From Micromonospora echinaurantiaca (GTDB lineage Bacteria; Actinomycetota; Actinomycetes; Mycobacteriales; Micromonosporaceae): DNA of 64,000 bases. This document shows, in pieces, positions 1 to 8,430 of this stretch. The position numbers and the translations under genes are program-made. The stretch is from NCBI RefSeq assembly GCF_900090235.1, contig NZ_LT607750.1:1066501-1130500 (forward strand), written 5' to 3'. How positions within the stretch are numbered: position 1 is the stretch's first letter; every line of letters begins with the position of its first letter. Under the pieces are notes generated by a model. That model ran no database searches, was not told the origin of the DNA, and saw only the letters and a program-made list of their open reading frames with translations.

Positions 1-77
1 AGGCCGAGAAAATGATCATGGATACCGCGTTGAAGCAGCTGAAGCGCCGGGTAGAAGCACCCGGTGCGGCGCAGTGA
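1..77 (+). CDS. 3' end of an SRPBCC-like protein (partial)
   Basis: The window opens inside a reading frame that ends with TGA at 75-77. The readable tail is charged and probably helical (...EKMIMDTALKQLKRR...), which fits the closing helix of SRPBCC/START-type lipid-binding proteins. That family commonly sits just before a DUF5304 gene and a ROK glucokinase in actinomycetes, which is the main reason for the call. Only 24 codons are visible, so the assignment is inference from context, and the start lies outside the window. Confidence 0.45.
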   Translation, partial: AEKMIMDTALKQLKRRVEAPGAAQ

Positions 78-117
78 CGCGTGCGGCGAACCGGCCGCCC
101 CGGTAGAGGAGCCCAGC

Positions 118-795
118 GTGGGTGCAACGGATCCGGGCACGGCCCGGCAAGAGGCGGAGCGACTGGTCGCCACGCTGCTGGCCGCCGGGCGGCTGGCCGC
201 GTCGGGCTCGGCGGCCGGCGGCCTCGGTCCGCTCGGTGGGATCGTGTCGAGTGTCCTCGGTCACAGCGGCGGGTCGGGCGCGTCCGGCACCCGGAGCGGG
301 GGCGGTTTCGCCACCGGTACGGCCGAATGCTGCGTCTGCCCGATCTGTCGCGCGATGACCGCGCTGCGCGACCCGAGTCCGGAATTCGCCGAGCGGCTCG
401 CCACCGGCGCCGGTGACCTGGCCGCCGGGGTGGCCAGCCTGCTGCGTGCGTTCGCTCCGGCCGAGCCGCCACCGGCGACCGCGCCGCCGGCCGGGGCGAC
501 CGCCACCGGCGCCGACCAGCCCGCCGCGGCCGCCCGACCGGGCGCCGACGACGACCGTGTCTGGCGCGAGGCCACCCGGAGCGGGCATGATTCCGAACCG
601 GCGCCGGAGCCCGACGTCTGGTCCGCCGCGACCCGGGCGGAGGACGTGACCGCTCCGGCCGCCGCCGCGCCGCCCGTCGACGTCGCCGGGGCGGCCGCGC
701 CGGGCACCGCCCGGGCGGCGGCCGACCGTCGGGTGGTACCCGCCTCGCGGGTGCCCGACGACGCGGCCGCGGACGCTCCGGGCGACGGGGCCTGA
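118..795 (+). CDS. DUF5304-type hypothetical protein with Cys motif
   Basis: 225 residues, function unknown. The N-terminal part (about residues 1-110) is the conserved portion: an Ala/Gly-rich helical stretch, then the cysteine cluster ECCVCPICRAM near residue 70 and a helix FAERLATGAGDLAAGVASLL. The rest is an Ala/Pro/Thr-rich, probably disordered tail. The CxxC-type cluster suggests a small metal site or redox pair, which is inference. GTG at 118 was chosen over GTG at 64 because GAGGAG at 106-111 sits at the right distance and because 64 would overlap the previous gene. The order SRPBCC, DUF5304, glucokinase is common in actinomycetes. Confidence 0.7.
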   Translation: MGATDPGTARQEAERLVATLLAAGRLAASGSAAGGLGPLGGIVSSVLGHSGGSGASGTRSGGGFATGTAECCVCPICRAMTALRDPSPEFAERLATGAGDLAAGVASLLRAFAPAEPPPATAPPAGATATGADQPAAAARPGADDDRVWREATRSGHDSEPAPEPDVWSAATRAEDVTAPAAAAPPVDVAGAAAPGTARAAADRRVVPASRVPDDAAADAPGDGA

Positions 796-860
796 CCAGA
801 CATCTCGGCACCCACCGGCCGCGGCCGGTGCGGGCGGCACAGCAGAGGGGAGTGGCAGCG

Positions 861-1808
861 GTGACGCTGACCATCGGAGTCGACGTCGGCGGCACGAAGG
901 TGGCCGCCGGCGTCGTGGACGACACCGGCACGGTGCTCGTGCAGGCCCGACGGGACACTCCCGCCGACGACGTCGGCAAGACCCGGGACGTCATCATCGA
1001 GCTGGTCGCTGAGCTGTCCACCAGCCAGTCGATCACGGCGGTCGGCATCGGCGCGGCCGGCTGGATCGACGCCAGCCGCTCCACCGTGCTCTTCGCACCC
1101 AACCTGGCCTGGCGGGACGAGCCGCTGCGCGAGTACGTCAGCACCGCGACCGGCCTGCCGGTGATCGTGGAGAACGACGCCAACGTGGCCGCCTGGGCGG
1201 AGTTCCGGCACGGCGCGGCCCGCGACGCCGACGACTCGATGGTCATGTTCACCATCGGCACCGGGGTGGGCGGCGGCATCGTGCTCGGCGGGGAACTGCT
1301 GCGCGGCGCCAACGGCATCGCCGCCGAGTTGGGCCACATGCTCACCGTGCCGGACGGGCACCAGTGCGGCTGCGGCCGGCTCGGCTGCATCGAGCAGTAC
1401 GCCAGCGGCAGCGCCCTGGTGCGCTTCGCCCGCGCCGCGGCCCGCCAGGAGCCGCACCGCGCCACCGCGCTGCTGGAACTGGCCGGCGGCGAGTCCGAGG
1501 CGATCACCGGACCGATGGTCACCGCCGCCGCCCAGGGCGGCGACGCCGTCTCCATCGAGGCATTCGCCCAGGTCGGGCGGTGGCTGGGCACCAGCCTCGC
1601 GGACATGGCGCAGATCCTCGACCCGCAGGTGCTGGTGGTCGGCGGCGGCGTGGTCGAGGCCGGTGACCTGCTGCTCGGCCCGACCCGGCGGTCCTTCACC
1701 GAGGCGCTGGCCCAGCGCAGCCGGCTGCCGGTGGCCGACATCCGCCCCGCCGAGCTGGGCAACAGCGCCGGCGTGATCGGCGCGGCCGACCTGGCCCGCC
1801 GGCTCTGA
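861..1808 (+). CDS. glkA: ROK-family glucokinase
   Basis: Cytoplasmic kinase that phosphorylates glucose to glucose 6-phosphate and, in Streptomyces, also mediates glucose repression. The phosphate-binding motif DVGGTK lies near the N-terminus, a second loop GTGVGGG follows mid-protein, and the zinc-binding ROK signature CGCGRLGCIEQYASG is intact. The C-terminus has the adenosine-binding segment VLVVGGGVV. About 315 residues, the usual ROK length. GTG at 861 has AGGGGAG about 9 bases upstream; GTG at 852 is too close to that site and 828 has none. Donor use (ATP or polyphosphate) cannot be read from the sequence. Confidence 0.92.
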   Translation: MTLTIGVDVGGTKVAAGVVDDTGTVLVQARRDTPADDVGKTRDVIIELVAELSTSQSITAVGIGAAGWIDASRSTVLFAPNLAWRDEPLREYVSTATGLPVIVENDANVAAWAEFRHGAARDADDSMVMFTIGTGVGGGIVLGGELLRGANGIAAELGHMLTVPDGHQCGCGRLGCIEQYASGSALVRFARAAARQEPHRATALLELAGGESEAITGPMVTAAAQGGDAVSIEAFAQVGRWLGTSLADMAQILDPQVLVVGGGVVEAGDLLLGPTRRSFTEALAQRSRLPVADIRPAELGNSAGVIGAADLARRL

Positions 1809-1818
1809 GGCGGCGCCG

Positions 1819-2523
1819 GTGACGCAGACCCCGGGCGTGCCGCTGCGCGTCGTGTCGTACAACATCCACAGCCAGCGTGACGACACCGCCGCGCTGGCGG
1901 CGGTGGTCCGCGCCGCCGCCCCGGACGTGGTGGTAATGCAGGAGGGGCCGCGACGGTTCCGGTGGCGGCAGAAGTCCGCCGCGCTCGCCGAGTCGTTCGG
2001 CCTGGTGGTGGCGGCCGGCGGGCTGCCCGCCCTGGGCAACCTGCTGCTCACCAGCCTGCGGGTGCGGGTGACCGCCACCCGGTGCCAGCGCTTCCCGCTC
2101 ACCCCCGGGCGGCACCTGCGCGGCGCCGCGTACGCCGAGTGCGTGGTGGGCGCGAGCGCCCGGTTCACCCTGGCCGGCTCGCACCTGTCCACCGACCCGG
2201 CCGAGCGGCCGGGGCAGGCCGCGCTCTTCAAGCGCGAGCTGGACGCCGCCGGCCCGCCGGTGATCGCCGCGGCGGACCTGAACGAGGGGCCGGACGGCCC
2301 GGCCTGGGCCACCGTCGCCCGCGGGCTGACCGACGCCGCCGTGGCGATGGACCGCGCCGACCGGCTCACCTACTCCTGCGCGGACCCGCGCCGCCGGATC
2401 GACGCGCTCTTCGTCGACCCGCGGATCACCGTGGTCGACTACGACGTGGTGGACACCCCGCAGACCCGCCGGGCCAGCGACCACTTCCCGGTCCTGGTCG
2501 ACCTGCTGCTGCCCGCCGGCTGA
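1819..2523 (+). CDS. endonuclease/exonuclease/phosphatase family protein
   Basis: 234 residues with the EEP fold signatures in order: SYNIHS at the N-terminus, the metal-binding acid in VVMQEG, the AADLNEGPDGPAW Asp-Asn motif, and the closing SDHFPVLVDL with the catalytic His. Such proteins hydrolyse phosphodiester or phosphomonoester bonds; the substrate (lipid, nucleotide or nucleic acid) is not determined. No signal peptide. It starts 10 bases after glkA and probably shares its transcript. Confidence 0.85.
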   Translation: MTQTPGVPLRVVSYNIHSQRDDTAALAAVVRAAAPDVVVMQEGPRRFRWRQKSAALAESFGLVVAAGGLPALGNLLLTSLRVRVTATRCQRFPLTPGRHLRGAAYAECVVGASARFTLAGSHLSTDPAERPGQAALFKRELDAAGPPVIAAADLNEGPDGPAWATVARGLTDAAVAMDRADRLTYSCADPRRRIDALFVDPRITVVDYDVVDTPQTRRASDHFPVLVDLLLPAG

Positions 2524-2619
2524 CCGGCCGCGCCGCCACCGGGGCTGGACAACCGGCGCTGATGTGGAGAGGATTTCGCGCGACCCGGCACTCGTGCCGC
2601 ACAAAAGGAGATTCCCCCG

Positions 2620-4026
2620 GTGCCCACCTCCACCGACCCCGGCCGGCCCGACCCGGAGGCGACCACGGTCGCCCTGACCCGTGACGGCCGCCCGGTCTCC
2701 GACCGGGGCGACACGGTCTGCGTCATCGGCGCCGGGGCCAGCGGCCTCACCGCCATCAAGAACCTCAAGGAGCACGGCTTCGGCGTCGACTGCTACGAGC
2801 GGGAGACCGGCGTCGGCGGCGCGTGGAACTGGCGACACGACCGCAGCCCGGTGTACGCCAGCACGCACCTGATCTCGTCCCGGCCGTTCACCCAGTTCCC
2901 GGACTTCCCGATGCCGGACGACTGGCCGGACTACCCACACCACAGCCAGCTGCTGTCCTACTTCGAGCGGTACGCCGACCACTTCGACCTGCGCGCGCAC
3001 ATCTGGTTCGGCACCGAGGTGGTGCGGGTCGAGCCGGCCGAGGGGGACCGCTGGGACGTCACCACCCGCAGCACCGGCGGCTACGGCCCAGAGCGCACCG
3101 CCCGGTACGCGGCGGTGGTGGTGGCCAACGGGCACAACTGGTCGCCGAAGCTGCCCCGCTACGAGGGGCTGGAGCAGTTCCGCGGCGAGGTCATGCACGC
3201 CTCGTCGTACCAGGACCCGGCGCAGCTGCGCGGCAAGCGGGTGCTGGTGGTCGGCGCCGGCAACACCGGGTGCGACATCGCCGTGGAGGCCGCCCAGCAG
3301 GCCGCCCAATGCTGGCACTCCACCCGCCGGGGCTACTGGTACGCGCCGAAGTACGTGCTCGGCCGCCCGGCCGACCAGGTCAACGACTCGCTGCTCGCGC
3401 TGCGGGTGCCCCGCCGGGTACGCCAGTGGCTCTACCACTGGACGCTGCGGCTGACCGTCGGCGACCTGACCCGGTACGGCCTGCCCAAGCCCGACCACCG
3501 GGTCTACGAGACGCACCCGATCGCCAACAGCCAGCTCGTCTACTACGTCGGCCACGGCCGGATCAGCCCGGTGCCGGACGTCGCCCGCTTCGACGCGTAC
3601 GGGGTGGAGCTGACCGACGGCCGCCGGATCGACCCGGAGCTGGTCGTCTTCGCCACCGGCTACCTGCCGCGCTTCGAGTTCCTCGACCCGAAGGTGCTCG
3701 GCGACGACGGCGGGACCGGCCGGCCCACGCTCTGGCTGCACGCGTTCGCCCCCGGGCATCCCACCCTGGCGGTGGCCGGCCTGCTCCAGCCGGACTCCGG
3801 CCTCTTCCCGCTGTCGCACTGGCAGATGGTGCTCTTCGCCCGGCTGCTGCGGCTGCGGCAGACCCGCCCCGAGCGGGCCGCGGCGTTCGCCGCCAAGGTG
3901 CAGGCGCGGGCGGGGGAGCGGTACACCGGCCCGGTCAAGGACAGCACCCGGCACTGGTTCGAGGTCGGGCACGCCGACTACCTGCGCGCCGTCCAGCGCG
4001 CACTGCACGACCTGGAGGACAAGTGA
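2620..4026 (+). CDS. flavin-containing monooxygenase (FMO-like)
   Basis: 468-residue NADPH-dependent FAD monooxygenase. The first Rossmann motif VIGAGASGLTAIK (about residue 32) binds FAD, the second, VVGAGNTGCDIA, binds NADPH. Between them lies FRGEVMHASSY, which matches the FMO fingerprint FxGxxxHxxxY, and FATGYLP near the C-terminus is the late FAD-binding motif. Class B monooxygenases of this kind oxygenate soft nitrogen or sulfur atoms or perform Baeyer-Villiger reactions; the substrate is unknown. AAAAGGAG ends 9 bases before the GTG. The stop codon is overlapped by the first base triplet of a repeat cassette at 4023. Confidence 0.88.
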   Translation: MPTSTDPGRPDPEATTVALTRDGRPVSDRGDTVCVIGAGASGLTAIKNLKEHGFGVDCYERETGVGGAWNWRHDRSPVYASTHLISSRPFTQFPDFPMPDDWPDYPHHSQLLSYFERYADHFDLRAHIWFGTEVVRVEPAEGDRWDVTTRSTGGYGPERTARYAAVVVANGHNWSPKLPRYEGLEQFRGEVMHASSYQDPAQLRGKRVLVVGAGNTGCDIAVEAAQQAAQCWHSTRRGYWYAPKYVLGRPADQVNDSLLALRVPRRVRQWLYHWTLRLTVGDLTRYGLPKPDHRVYETHPIANSQLVYYVGHGRISPVPDVARFDAYGVELTDGRRIDPELVVFATGYLPRFEFLDPKVLGDDGGTGRPTLWLHAFAPGHPTLAVAGLLQPDSGLFPLSHWQMVLFARLLRLRQTRPERAAAFAAKVQARAGERYTGPVKDSTRHWFEVGHADYLRAVQRALHDLEDK

Positions 4027-4106
4027 GCGAGCGCAGTGAGCGAACCATCCGGCTCAGTGCGGCCGTGCCTCACGGCGCCGCGCGGCGCAGCGGAGCGGCG
4101 GCGTGA
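4023..4106 (+). repeat. MSER relay cassette, copy A (mini-ORF)
   Basis: GTG at 4023-4025 overlaps the TGA of the monooxygenase gene (4024-4026). The open frame runs 27 codons, MSERSERTIRLSAAV...RRSGAAA, and its TGA (4104-4106) overlaps the GTG start of the next gene at 4103. The same layout and a similar peptide occur at 40255-40329 (minus) and 53777-53860. GTGAGCGAGCG occurs at both ends, as a duplicated target would. Third positions are less G/C-biased than in neighbouring genes. Confidence 0.75.
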
Positions 4107-4927
4107 GCGAGCGGGTGCGGGTGATGCGGGGGCGGGAGTGGGCCCGCCCGGTCCGCCCGGTCCGGCGCGAGGTGCTCGCGGCCACGCCGGAGCTGGAGGA
4201 GGGCCGGCCGCCGCTGCTGTTCGTGCCGGGGTTCGGGCACGGCGCGTGGGCGTTCGCCGAGCACTGGCTGGGGCACGCCGCCGGTCGCGGTTTCCCGGCG
4301 TACGCGCTGAGCCTGCGCGGGCACGGCGGCAGCGGCCCGGCACCGGAGGCGACCCTGCGGGCGTACGCCCATGACGTGGTGCAGGTGGCGGCGGGCCTGC
4401 CGCGCCAGGCGGTGCTGGTCGGGCACGGCGCCGGGGCGCTGGTGGTGGCGCACGCCCTCGCCCGCTACCCGGCCCGGGCCGCGGTGCTGGTCGCGCCGGT
4501 GCTCGGCGGCTGGGCGACGTTCGGTGCCGCGCTGCGCCGCAACCCGGCCGGCACGTTGCCGGCGGTGTTCGGCGGGCGGTTGCGGCTGAACCGCCGGCAG
4601 CTGTTCAGCCGGGAACTGCCCGACGCGGACGCCCGGGGGTACGTGTCCCGGCTGGGCCGGGCCGGCCGGCGCGCCCAGTGGCAGCTGCTCACCCACGCCG
4701 ACCCGGAACCGGCGGTGGGTCGGCCGCCGGTGCTGGTGCTGGGCAGCCCGGACGACCGGATCGTCCCGCCGGCCGCGCTGACCCGGGCCGCCCGCCGGTA
4801 CGGCTCGGCGCCGCTGCTCTTCCCCGGCATGGGGCACGACCTGATGCTGGACGCCCGCTGGCGGGAGCCGATCGACGCGATCCTGGACTGGCTGGCGAAG
4901 GAGCCGGCGCCCGAGCGCCGACCCTGA
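4103..4927 (+). CDS. alpha/beta hydrolase
   Basis: 274 residues with an alpha/beta-hydrolase core. The oxyanion strand LLFVPGFGHGAWAF is present. The nucleophile elbow position reads VGHGAGA, that is GHGAG rather than the usual GxSxG, so the expected serine is replaced by alanine or lies elsewhere. The acid may be in VLGSPDDRIVPP and the histidine in PGMGHDLMLDA. It may therefore be a non-catalytic or unusual family member. It is preceded by repeat cassette A, which provides its GTG start through a GTGA overlap, so it is probably translated by coupling. Confidence 0.8.
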   Translation: MSERVRVMRGREWARPVRPVRREVLAATPELEEGRPPLLFVPGFGHGAWAFAEHWLGHAAGRGFPAYALSLRGHGGSGPAPEATLRAYAHDVVQVAAGLPRQAVLVGHGAGALVVAHALARYPARAAVLVAPVLGGWATFGAALRRNPAGTLPAVFGGRLRLNRRQLFSRELPDADARGYVSRLGRAGRRAQWQLLTHADPEPAVGRPPVLVLGSPDDRIVPPAALTRAARRYGSAPLLFPGMGHDLMLDARWREPIDAILDWLAKEPAPERRP

Positions 4928-4938
4928 CCCGGTCGCCG

Positions 4939-6375
4939 TCAGGCGGTGGCGCCCAGCCGGGTGAGCAGCGAGTCGCTCTCGTCGAGCGCGGAGAGGTAGG
5001 AGCGCGCCCAGGCGCGGATGTCGTGCCGCTGCAGGTGCGCCCGCATGGCCCGCATCCGCTCGCGGACGTCGGCCGGGTCCGCCCGCAGCGCGGTGAGCAG
5101 CCCCAGCTTGAGGCCCTCCAGGTCGTGCGGGTTGACCAGGTACGCCTGGGACAGTTCGGCGGCGGCGCCGGCGAACTCGCTGAGCAGCAGCGCCCCGGCG
5201 TCGTCCACCCGCGCCGCGACGTACTCCTTGGCGACCAGGTTCATGCCGTCCCGCAGCGGGGTCACCGCCATCACGTCGGCGACCCGGTAGAGGGCGGTCA
5301 GCTCGGCCCGGTCGAAGGGCTGGGTGAGGTAGTGGATGGCCGGCTCGCCGACCCGGCCGAACTCGCCGTTGATCCGCCCGACCTCGCGCTCCACCCGCTC
5401 GCGCAGGTCCTGGTACTGGCCGACCCGTTCCCGGCTGGGCACCGCGACCTGCACCAGCACCGTGTCGCGCACCTTGACGTGCCCGTCGGCGAGCAGCTCG
5501 CTGTAGGCCTTGAGCCGCTGCTCGATGCCCTTGGTGTAGTCCATCCGGTCGACGCTGAGGATCACCTGGCCGGGGTTGCCGAGGTCGTGGCGCAGCCGCT
5601 GGGCCCGGGCGGCCACGTCGGGGCGGTTGGCCAGGGCGGCCATCTCGGTGGTGTCGATGGAGACCGGGAACGCGCCGATCCGGACCACCCGGTCGTCCAC
5701 GGCGATCCGCCGGTCGGTGGCCGGTAGCTGGAGCACCTTCACCGCCAGCTGGGCGAAGTTGTGCGCGGCCTGCGCCCGCTGGAAGCCGACCAGGTCCGCG
5801 CCGAGCATGCCGCGCAGCAGTTCGGCCCGGCGGGGCAGCTGCATGAACAGCTCCGGCGGCGGGAACGGCACGTGCAGGAAGAAACCGATGCGCAGGTCCG
5901 GCCGGAGCGCGCGGAGCAGGCCCGGCACCAGTTGCAGGTGGTAGTCCTGCACCCAGACCAGCGCGCCCGGCTCGGCCACCTCGGCGGTGGCCTCGGCGAA
6001 CCGCTGGTTGACCCGCTGGTACGCCTCCCACCAGCGGCGGTGGTGCACCGGTTGCTCGACCGCGTCGTGGTAGAGGGGCCAGAGGGTGGAGTTGGCGAAG
6101 CCTTCGTAGTGGTCCCGCAGGTCGGCCTGGTTGAGCGGCACGGTGTGCATGCGCACGCCGTCCACGTCCGGCAGGACGGGCGCCGGCCCGGTGCCGCCGG
6201 CCCAGCCGACCCAGGTCGCCGGGGCCGCCCGCAGCAGCGGGTGCAGCGCGCTGACCAGGCCGCCGGGGCTGCGGCGCCATTCGCAGGCCCCGTCCGGGGC
6301 GACGCTGTCGTCGATGGGCAGACGGTTGGCCACCACTACGAGGGAACTCTGTCGCATCTCGGGCATTCCGATCAC
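4939..6375 (-). CDS. otsA: trehalose-6-phosphate synthase
   Basis: GT20 glycosyltransferase joining UDP- or GDP-glucose to glucose 6-phosphate in trehalose synthesis. Hallmarks: VVANRLP and the RRSPGGLVSAL loop near the N-terminus, VWVQDYHLQLVP (about residue 145), FFLHVPFPP, then SVDRMDYTKGI, and the donor-site stretch TPLRDGMNLVAKEY. About 475 residues, usual for bacterial OtsA. Possible starts are GTG 6375, ATG 6366 and ATG 6357; none has a convincing ribosome site, so the first is kept. No trehalose phosphatase gene is adjacent. The stop is 11 bases from the convergent hydrolase gene. Confidence 0.93.
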   Translation of the reverse strand: MIGMPEMRQSSLVVVANRLPIDDSVAPDGACEWRRSPGGLVSALHPLLRAAPATWVGWAGGTGPAPVLPDVDGVRMHTVPLNQADLRDHYEGFANSTLWPLYHDAVEQPVHHRRWWEAYQRVNQRFAEATAEVAEPGALVWVQDYHLQLVPGLLRALRPDLRIGFFLHVPFPPPELFMQLPRRAELLRGMLGADLVGFQRAQAAHNFAQLAVKVLQLPATDRRIAVDDRVVRIGAFPVSIDTTEMAALANRPDVAARAQRLRHDLGNPGQVILSVDRMDYTKGIEQRLKAYSELLADGHVKVRDTVLVQVAVPSRERVGQYQDLRERVEREVGRINGEFGRVGEPAIHYLTQPFDRAELTALYRVADVMAVTPLRDGMNLVAKEYVAARVDDAGALLLSEFAGAAAELSQAYLVNPHDLEGLKLGLLTALRADPADVRERMRAMRAHLQRHDIRAWARSYLSALDESDSLLTRLGATA

Positions 6376-7089
6376 CAGGGGTGTGACCGCCGCGAGCGAG
6401 GAACAACCGGGCAGTCAGCGGGGGAAGTGACGGACAGCGGTATTCCTACTGACAGTAAGTTACACCACTGTTACGCCTGAGGCGTGGGTCGACCCCCGTC
6501 CCGCCATCCGGGCGGAGACGTGGGGCTCAGCCGGGCCGGTGGGCGGCCTCCGCTTGATCGACTCCATGCCGCCGGAACGGGGTGTCGACGCGAGCGGGAC
6601 CCCGCGATATCGGCGGCACGGAGTCGATCACGGCGACCGGGCGAGCCGATGGATTGCCGGGCGGGCCATTCGAGAACGAGGGTGATACCTCAGAGTCATC
6701 AAAATGCCTGTGAGGTATCACCCTTGCGAAGCACCTTCTCGACCCAAGACGACAGGCCGGGGTGTTGGAGGGCGCGATTCGCGTCGCGCCGGCGGGGCTT
6801 CAAGGCTGCGGGGCGGGCTCAGAGCCCGCAGGTCGCGGTCGCCGTCAGGGGGCGTCGCCGGTCGGTCTTGCGGGCCAGCGCAGGGCGCGGATCGCGGTAG
6901 GGCGGGGCCGGTTCAGGCCGCGGGTTGGGGTGGGGGTGGCGTGGGGGCGGGGTCGGTTCAGGGAGCAGTTCGCGGTCGGGCGGCGTCCGGCAGTGGGTCG
7001 TGCGGGGCCGGATCAGAGCCGCGGGTCGCGCTGGGCCGGCTGAGGGTGTGAGTCGTCGCGCGGGGCGGCGTCGGGTGGCGGGCGGGAGG
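6376..7089. other. non-coding stretch with G-rich degenerate repeats
   Basis: No reading frame here has credible codon use or homology. 6430-6480 is AT-richer and probably holds the otsA promoter. 6679-6724 is a palindrome. From about 6810 to 7040 the + strand is strongly G-rich and carries four degenerate units resembling GGGGC-GG-TCAG followed by GCCGCGGGT, near 6812, 6900, 6945 and 6999. It has the look of decayed repeat DNA. Confidence 0.5.
6679..6724. repeat. palindrome with GTGATACCT ends, copy 1
   Basis: A perfect 14-bp inverted repeat, AGGGTGATACCTCA (6679-6692) and its complement (711-724 of the same kilobase), with an 18-base centre. The ends GTGATACCT and AGGTATCAC recur in the palindrome at 46901-46940, which has a different interior. 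Could be a mobile palindromic element or a protein-binding site. Confidence 0.7.
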
Positions 7090-7926
7090 TCAGACGACGG
7101 CGCCGTCGTCCGGGTCGTCGTCGTCGGAGTCGCCGGGGCGCAGCCGCCAGATCAACGTGACGAAGCCGGCGAGGATGCCGGTGAACCCGAACAGGGTGAC
7201 CACCGCCCGGTCCACCGGGAGCAGGTCGGGGAAGAGGAAGAGCAGGAAACCGACGACGATCGCCAGCACGCCGGCCGCCGCGTACTTGGAGATGCGCGGC
7301 AGCGGCGGGGGCGGCGGCGGGGTGTAGCGCTCGTCCTCGTCGTCGGGCAGGTCGGCGCCGAACGTGTCCAGCCCGTCCAGCAGCGACGGCTCGTCCTGCC
7401 GGTCGGGCCCCACCGAGATCCCGGAGATGTCCGCCGCGTACGGCAGCCGGCGCACGTCGGTGGCGGTCGGCCCGCCCGGCTCGTCGGCGCCGGTGCGGGT
7501 GACCGGGCCGCTCTTGGTCGGCTCGTCCGGGTCGACGTCCTCGGCGGCGGGCCACGGGTTGTCGCCGGCGGTCGGGGTGGCGTGGAAGCCGGCCACGATC
7601 CGGGCCCACTCGGCCTCGATGTCGGGCTCGTCGGGGCGGGGCCGGTCGGTGGGCGCCTCGTCGGTGAGCTGGGTGAGGTAGTCGCGGGCGGTGGTCAGGT
7701 GCGACCGGTCGACGTAGAGCCGGTCGACCGGGCGGGACGGGACCGTGGTGGTGCGGGTGACCGGGTTGAGGTCGGCCGACGGTTGCAGGTACGCGGCGAT
7801 CCCGCCGGCCGCGAGGACGTCGAGCAGGTGCTCGCCGATGCGCGGATCCACGTCGCCCGCGACCGCGTACTCGCTCGCGTCGAGCCCGTTGTCCCGCCGC
7901 CCCCGGCGGGCTCCACCCGCTGACAC
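7090..7926 (-). CDS. hypothetical membrane-anchored protein (DUF308-like tail)
   Basis: 278 residues. The N-terminal half has a small folded region (EYAVAGDVDPRIGEHLLDVLAAGGIAAY, then PVDRLYVDRSHLTTARDYL) that could bind or sense a ligand. A long acidic Pro-rich linker including PPPPPPLP leads to two C-terminal membrane segments, YAAAGVLAIVVGFLLFLFPD and VTLFGFTGILAGFVTLIW, and an acidic end. The soluble domain should face the cytoplasm. GTG at 7926 was chosen because AGGAGG lies about 10 bases upstream. Widespread in actinomycetes; function unknown. Confidence 0.75.
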   Translation of the reverse strand: MSAGGARRGRRDNGLDASEYAVAGDVDPRIGEHLLDVLAAGGIAAYLQPSADLNPVTRTTTVPSRPVDRLYVDRSHLTTARDYLTQLTDEAPTDRPRPDEPDIEAEWARIVAGFHATPTAGDNPWPAAEDVDPDEPTKSGPVTRTGADEPGGPTATDVRRLPYAADISGISVGPDRQDEPSLLDGLDTFGADLPDDEDERYTPPPPPPLPRISKYAAAGVLAIVVGFLLFLFPDLLPVDRAVVTLFGFTGILAGFVTLIWRLRPGDSDDDDPDDGAVV

Positions 7927-8180
7927 CGGACAATCCTCCTCATCGCGCCGAACGGCGCGGCCGCTCCCGCCCCCTGCGGCGCCACCCGTACGCCGTGCCT
8001 TGAATCGTGACACGTCGGCACCCGGTTCCGGGAGTGCGTTGTGTCGCGTCTTCCAAAGTCGGCGCCCCGGTCGCTGGTCGCGGCCGGGGCTGTATGTCTC
8101 TTTCTGCTAGGGGCGCGTCAGGTGATCGCCCGCTCAGCCGGCGAGCCGCCCGGGGCATCGCCGACGGCGTATTCGCTGCC

Positions 8181-8396
8181 TCACTCGGGCTCGTCGCCGT
8201 CGGTCACCCGCGGCGGCCGGTGCTCGGCGATCCACGCCTCCACGTCGGCCCGCAGCCAGACGGTCATCCCGTGCAGCCGTTGGAAGGGTGCGGGAAAGGT
8301 CGGATAGCGAACGAGTTGCCGCATCCGGGTGCGACTCACGCCGAGCATCTCCTGGAGCTCGTGCGGACCGACCAGGGGTCCCGGTACGTCACCCAC
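8181..8396 (-). CDS. small helix-turn-helix protein (AlpA/MerR-like)
   Basis: 71 residues. GPHELQEMLGVSRTRMRQLVRYPTFP is a winged-helix reader of the AlpA/excisionase type, followed by VWLRADVEAWIAEHR, the usual end of that domain. Likely a transcription regulator of neighbouring genes. The start is a GTG with a TACGGT box (8403-8408) 6 bases upstream and no ribosome site, so the transcript is probably leaderless. The palindrome at 8431-8442 is a candidate operator. No integrase is nearby, so it is not obviously a phage excisionase. Confidence 0.8.
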   Translation of the reverse strand: MGDVPGPLVGPHELQEMLGVSRTRMRQLVRYPTFPAPFQRLHGMTVWLRADVEAWIAEHRPPRVTDGDEPE

Positions 8397-8402
8397 CCGG
8401 CG

Positions 8403-8408
8403 ACCGTA
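8403..8408 (-). promoter_or_regulatory. leaderless -10 box (TACGGT)
   Basis: TACGGT on the minus strand ends 6 bases before the GTG of the small HTH gene at 8396, where no ribosome site exists. Confidence 0.55.
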
Positions 8409-8430
8409 GGACGATTCGGTAGTGCCGTTT

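Noticed and set aside
261..4008. Very long minus-strand open frames opposite the first five genes
   Set aside because: They are antisense shadows caused by high GC; products are Arg/Ala/Pro-rich without domains, while the plus-strand frames show clear families.
6484..7051. Plus-strand frames between otsA and the DUF308-like gene
   Set aside because: No ribosome sites, Arg/Gly-rich content, and they cross the palindrome and G-rich repeats.
8041..8307. A short frame with a hydrophobic start (RSLVAAGAVCLFLLGA)
   Set aside because: It overlaps the HTH gene on the other strand, has no ribosome site and weak codon bias, so it is not called despite the signal-like start.
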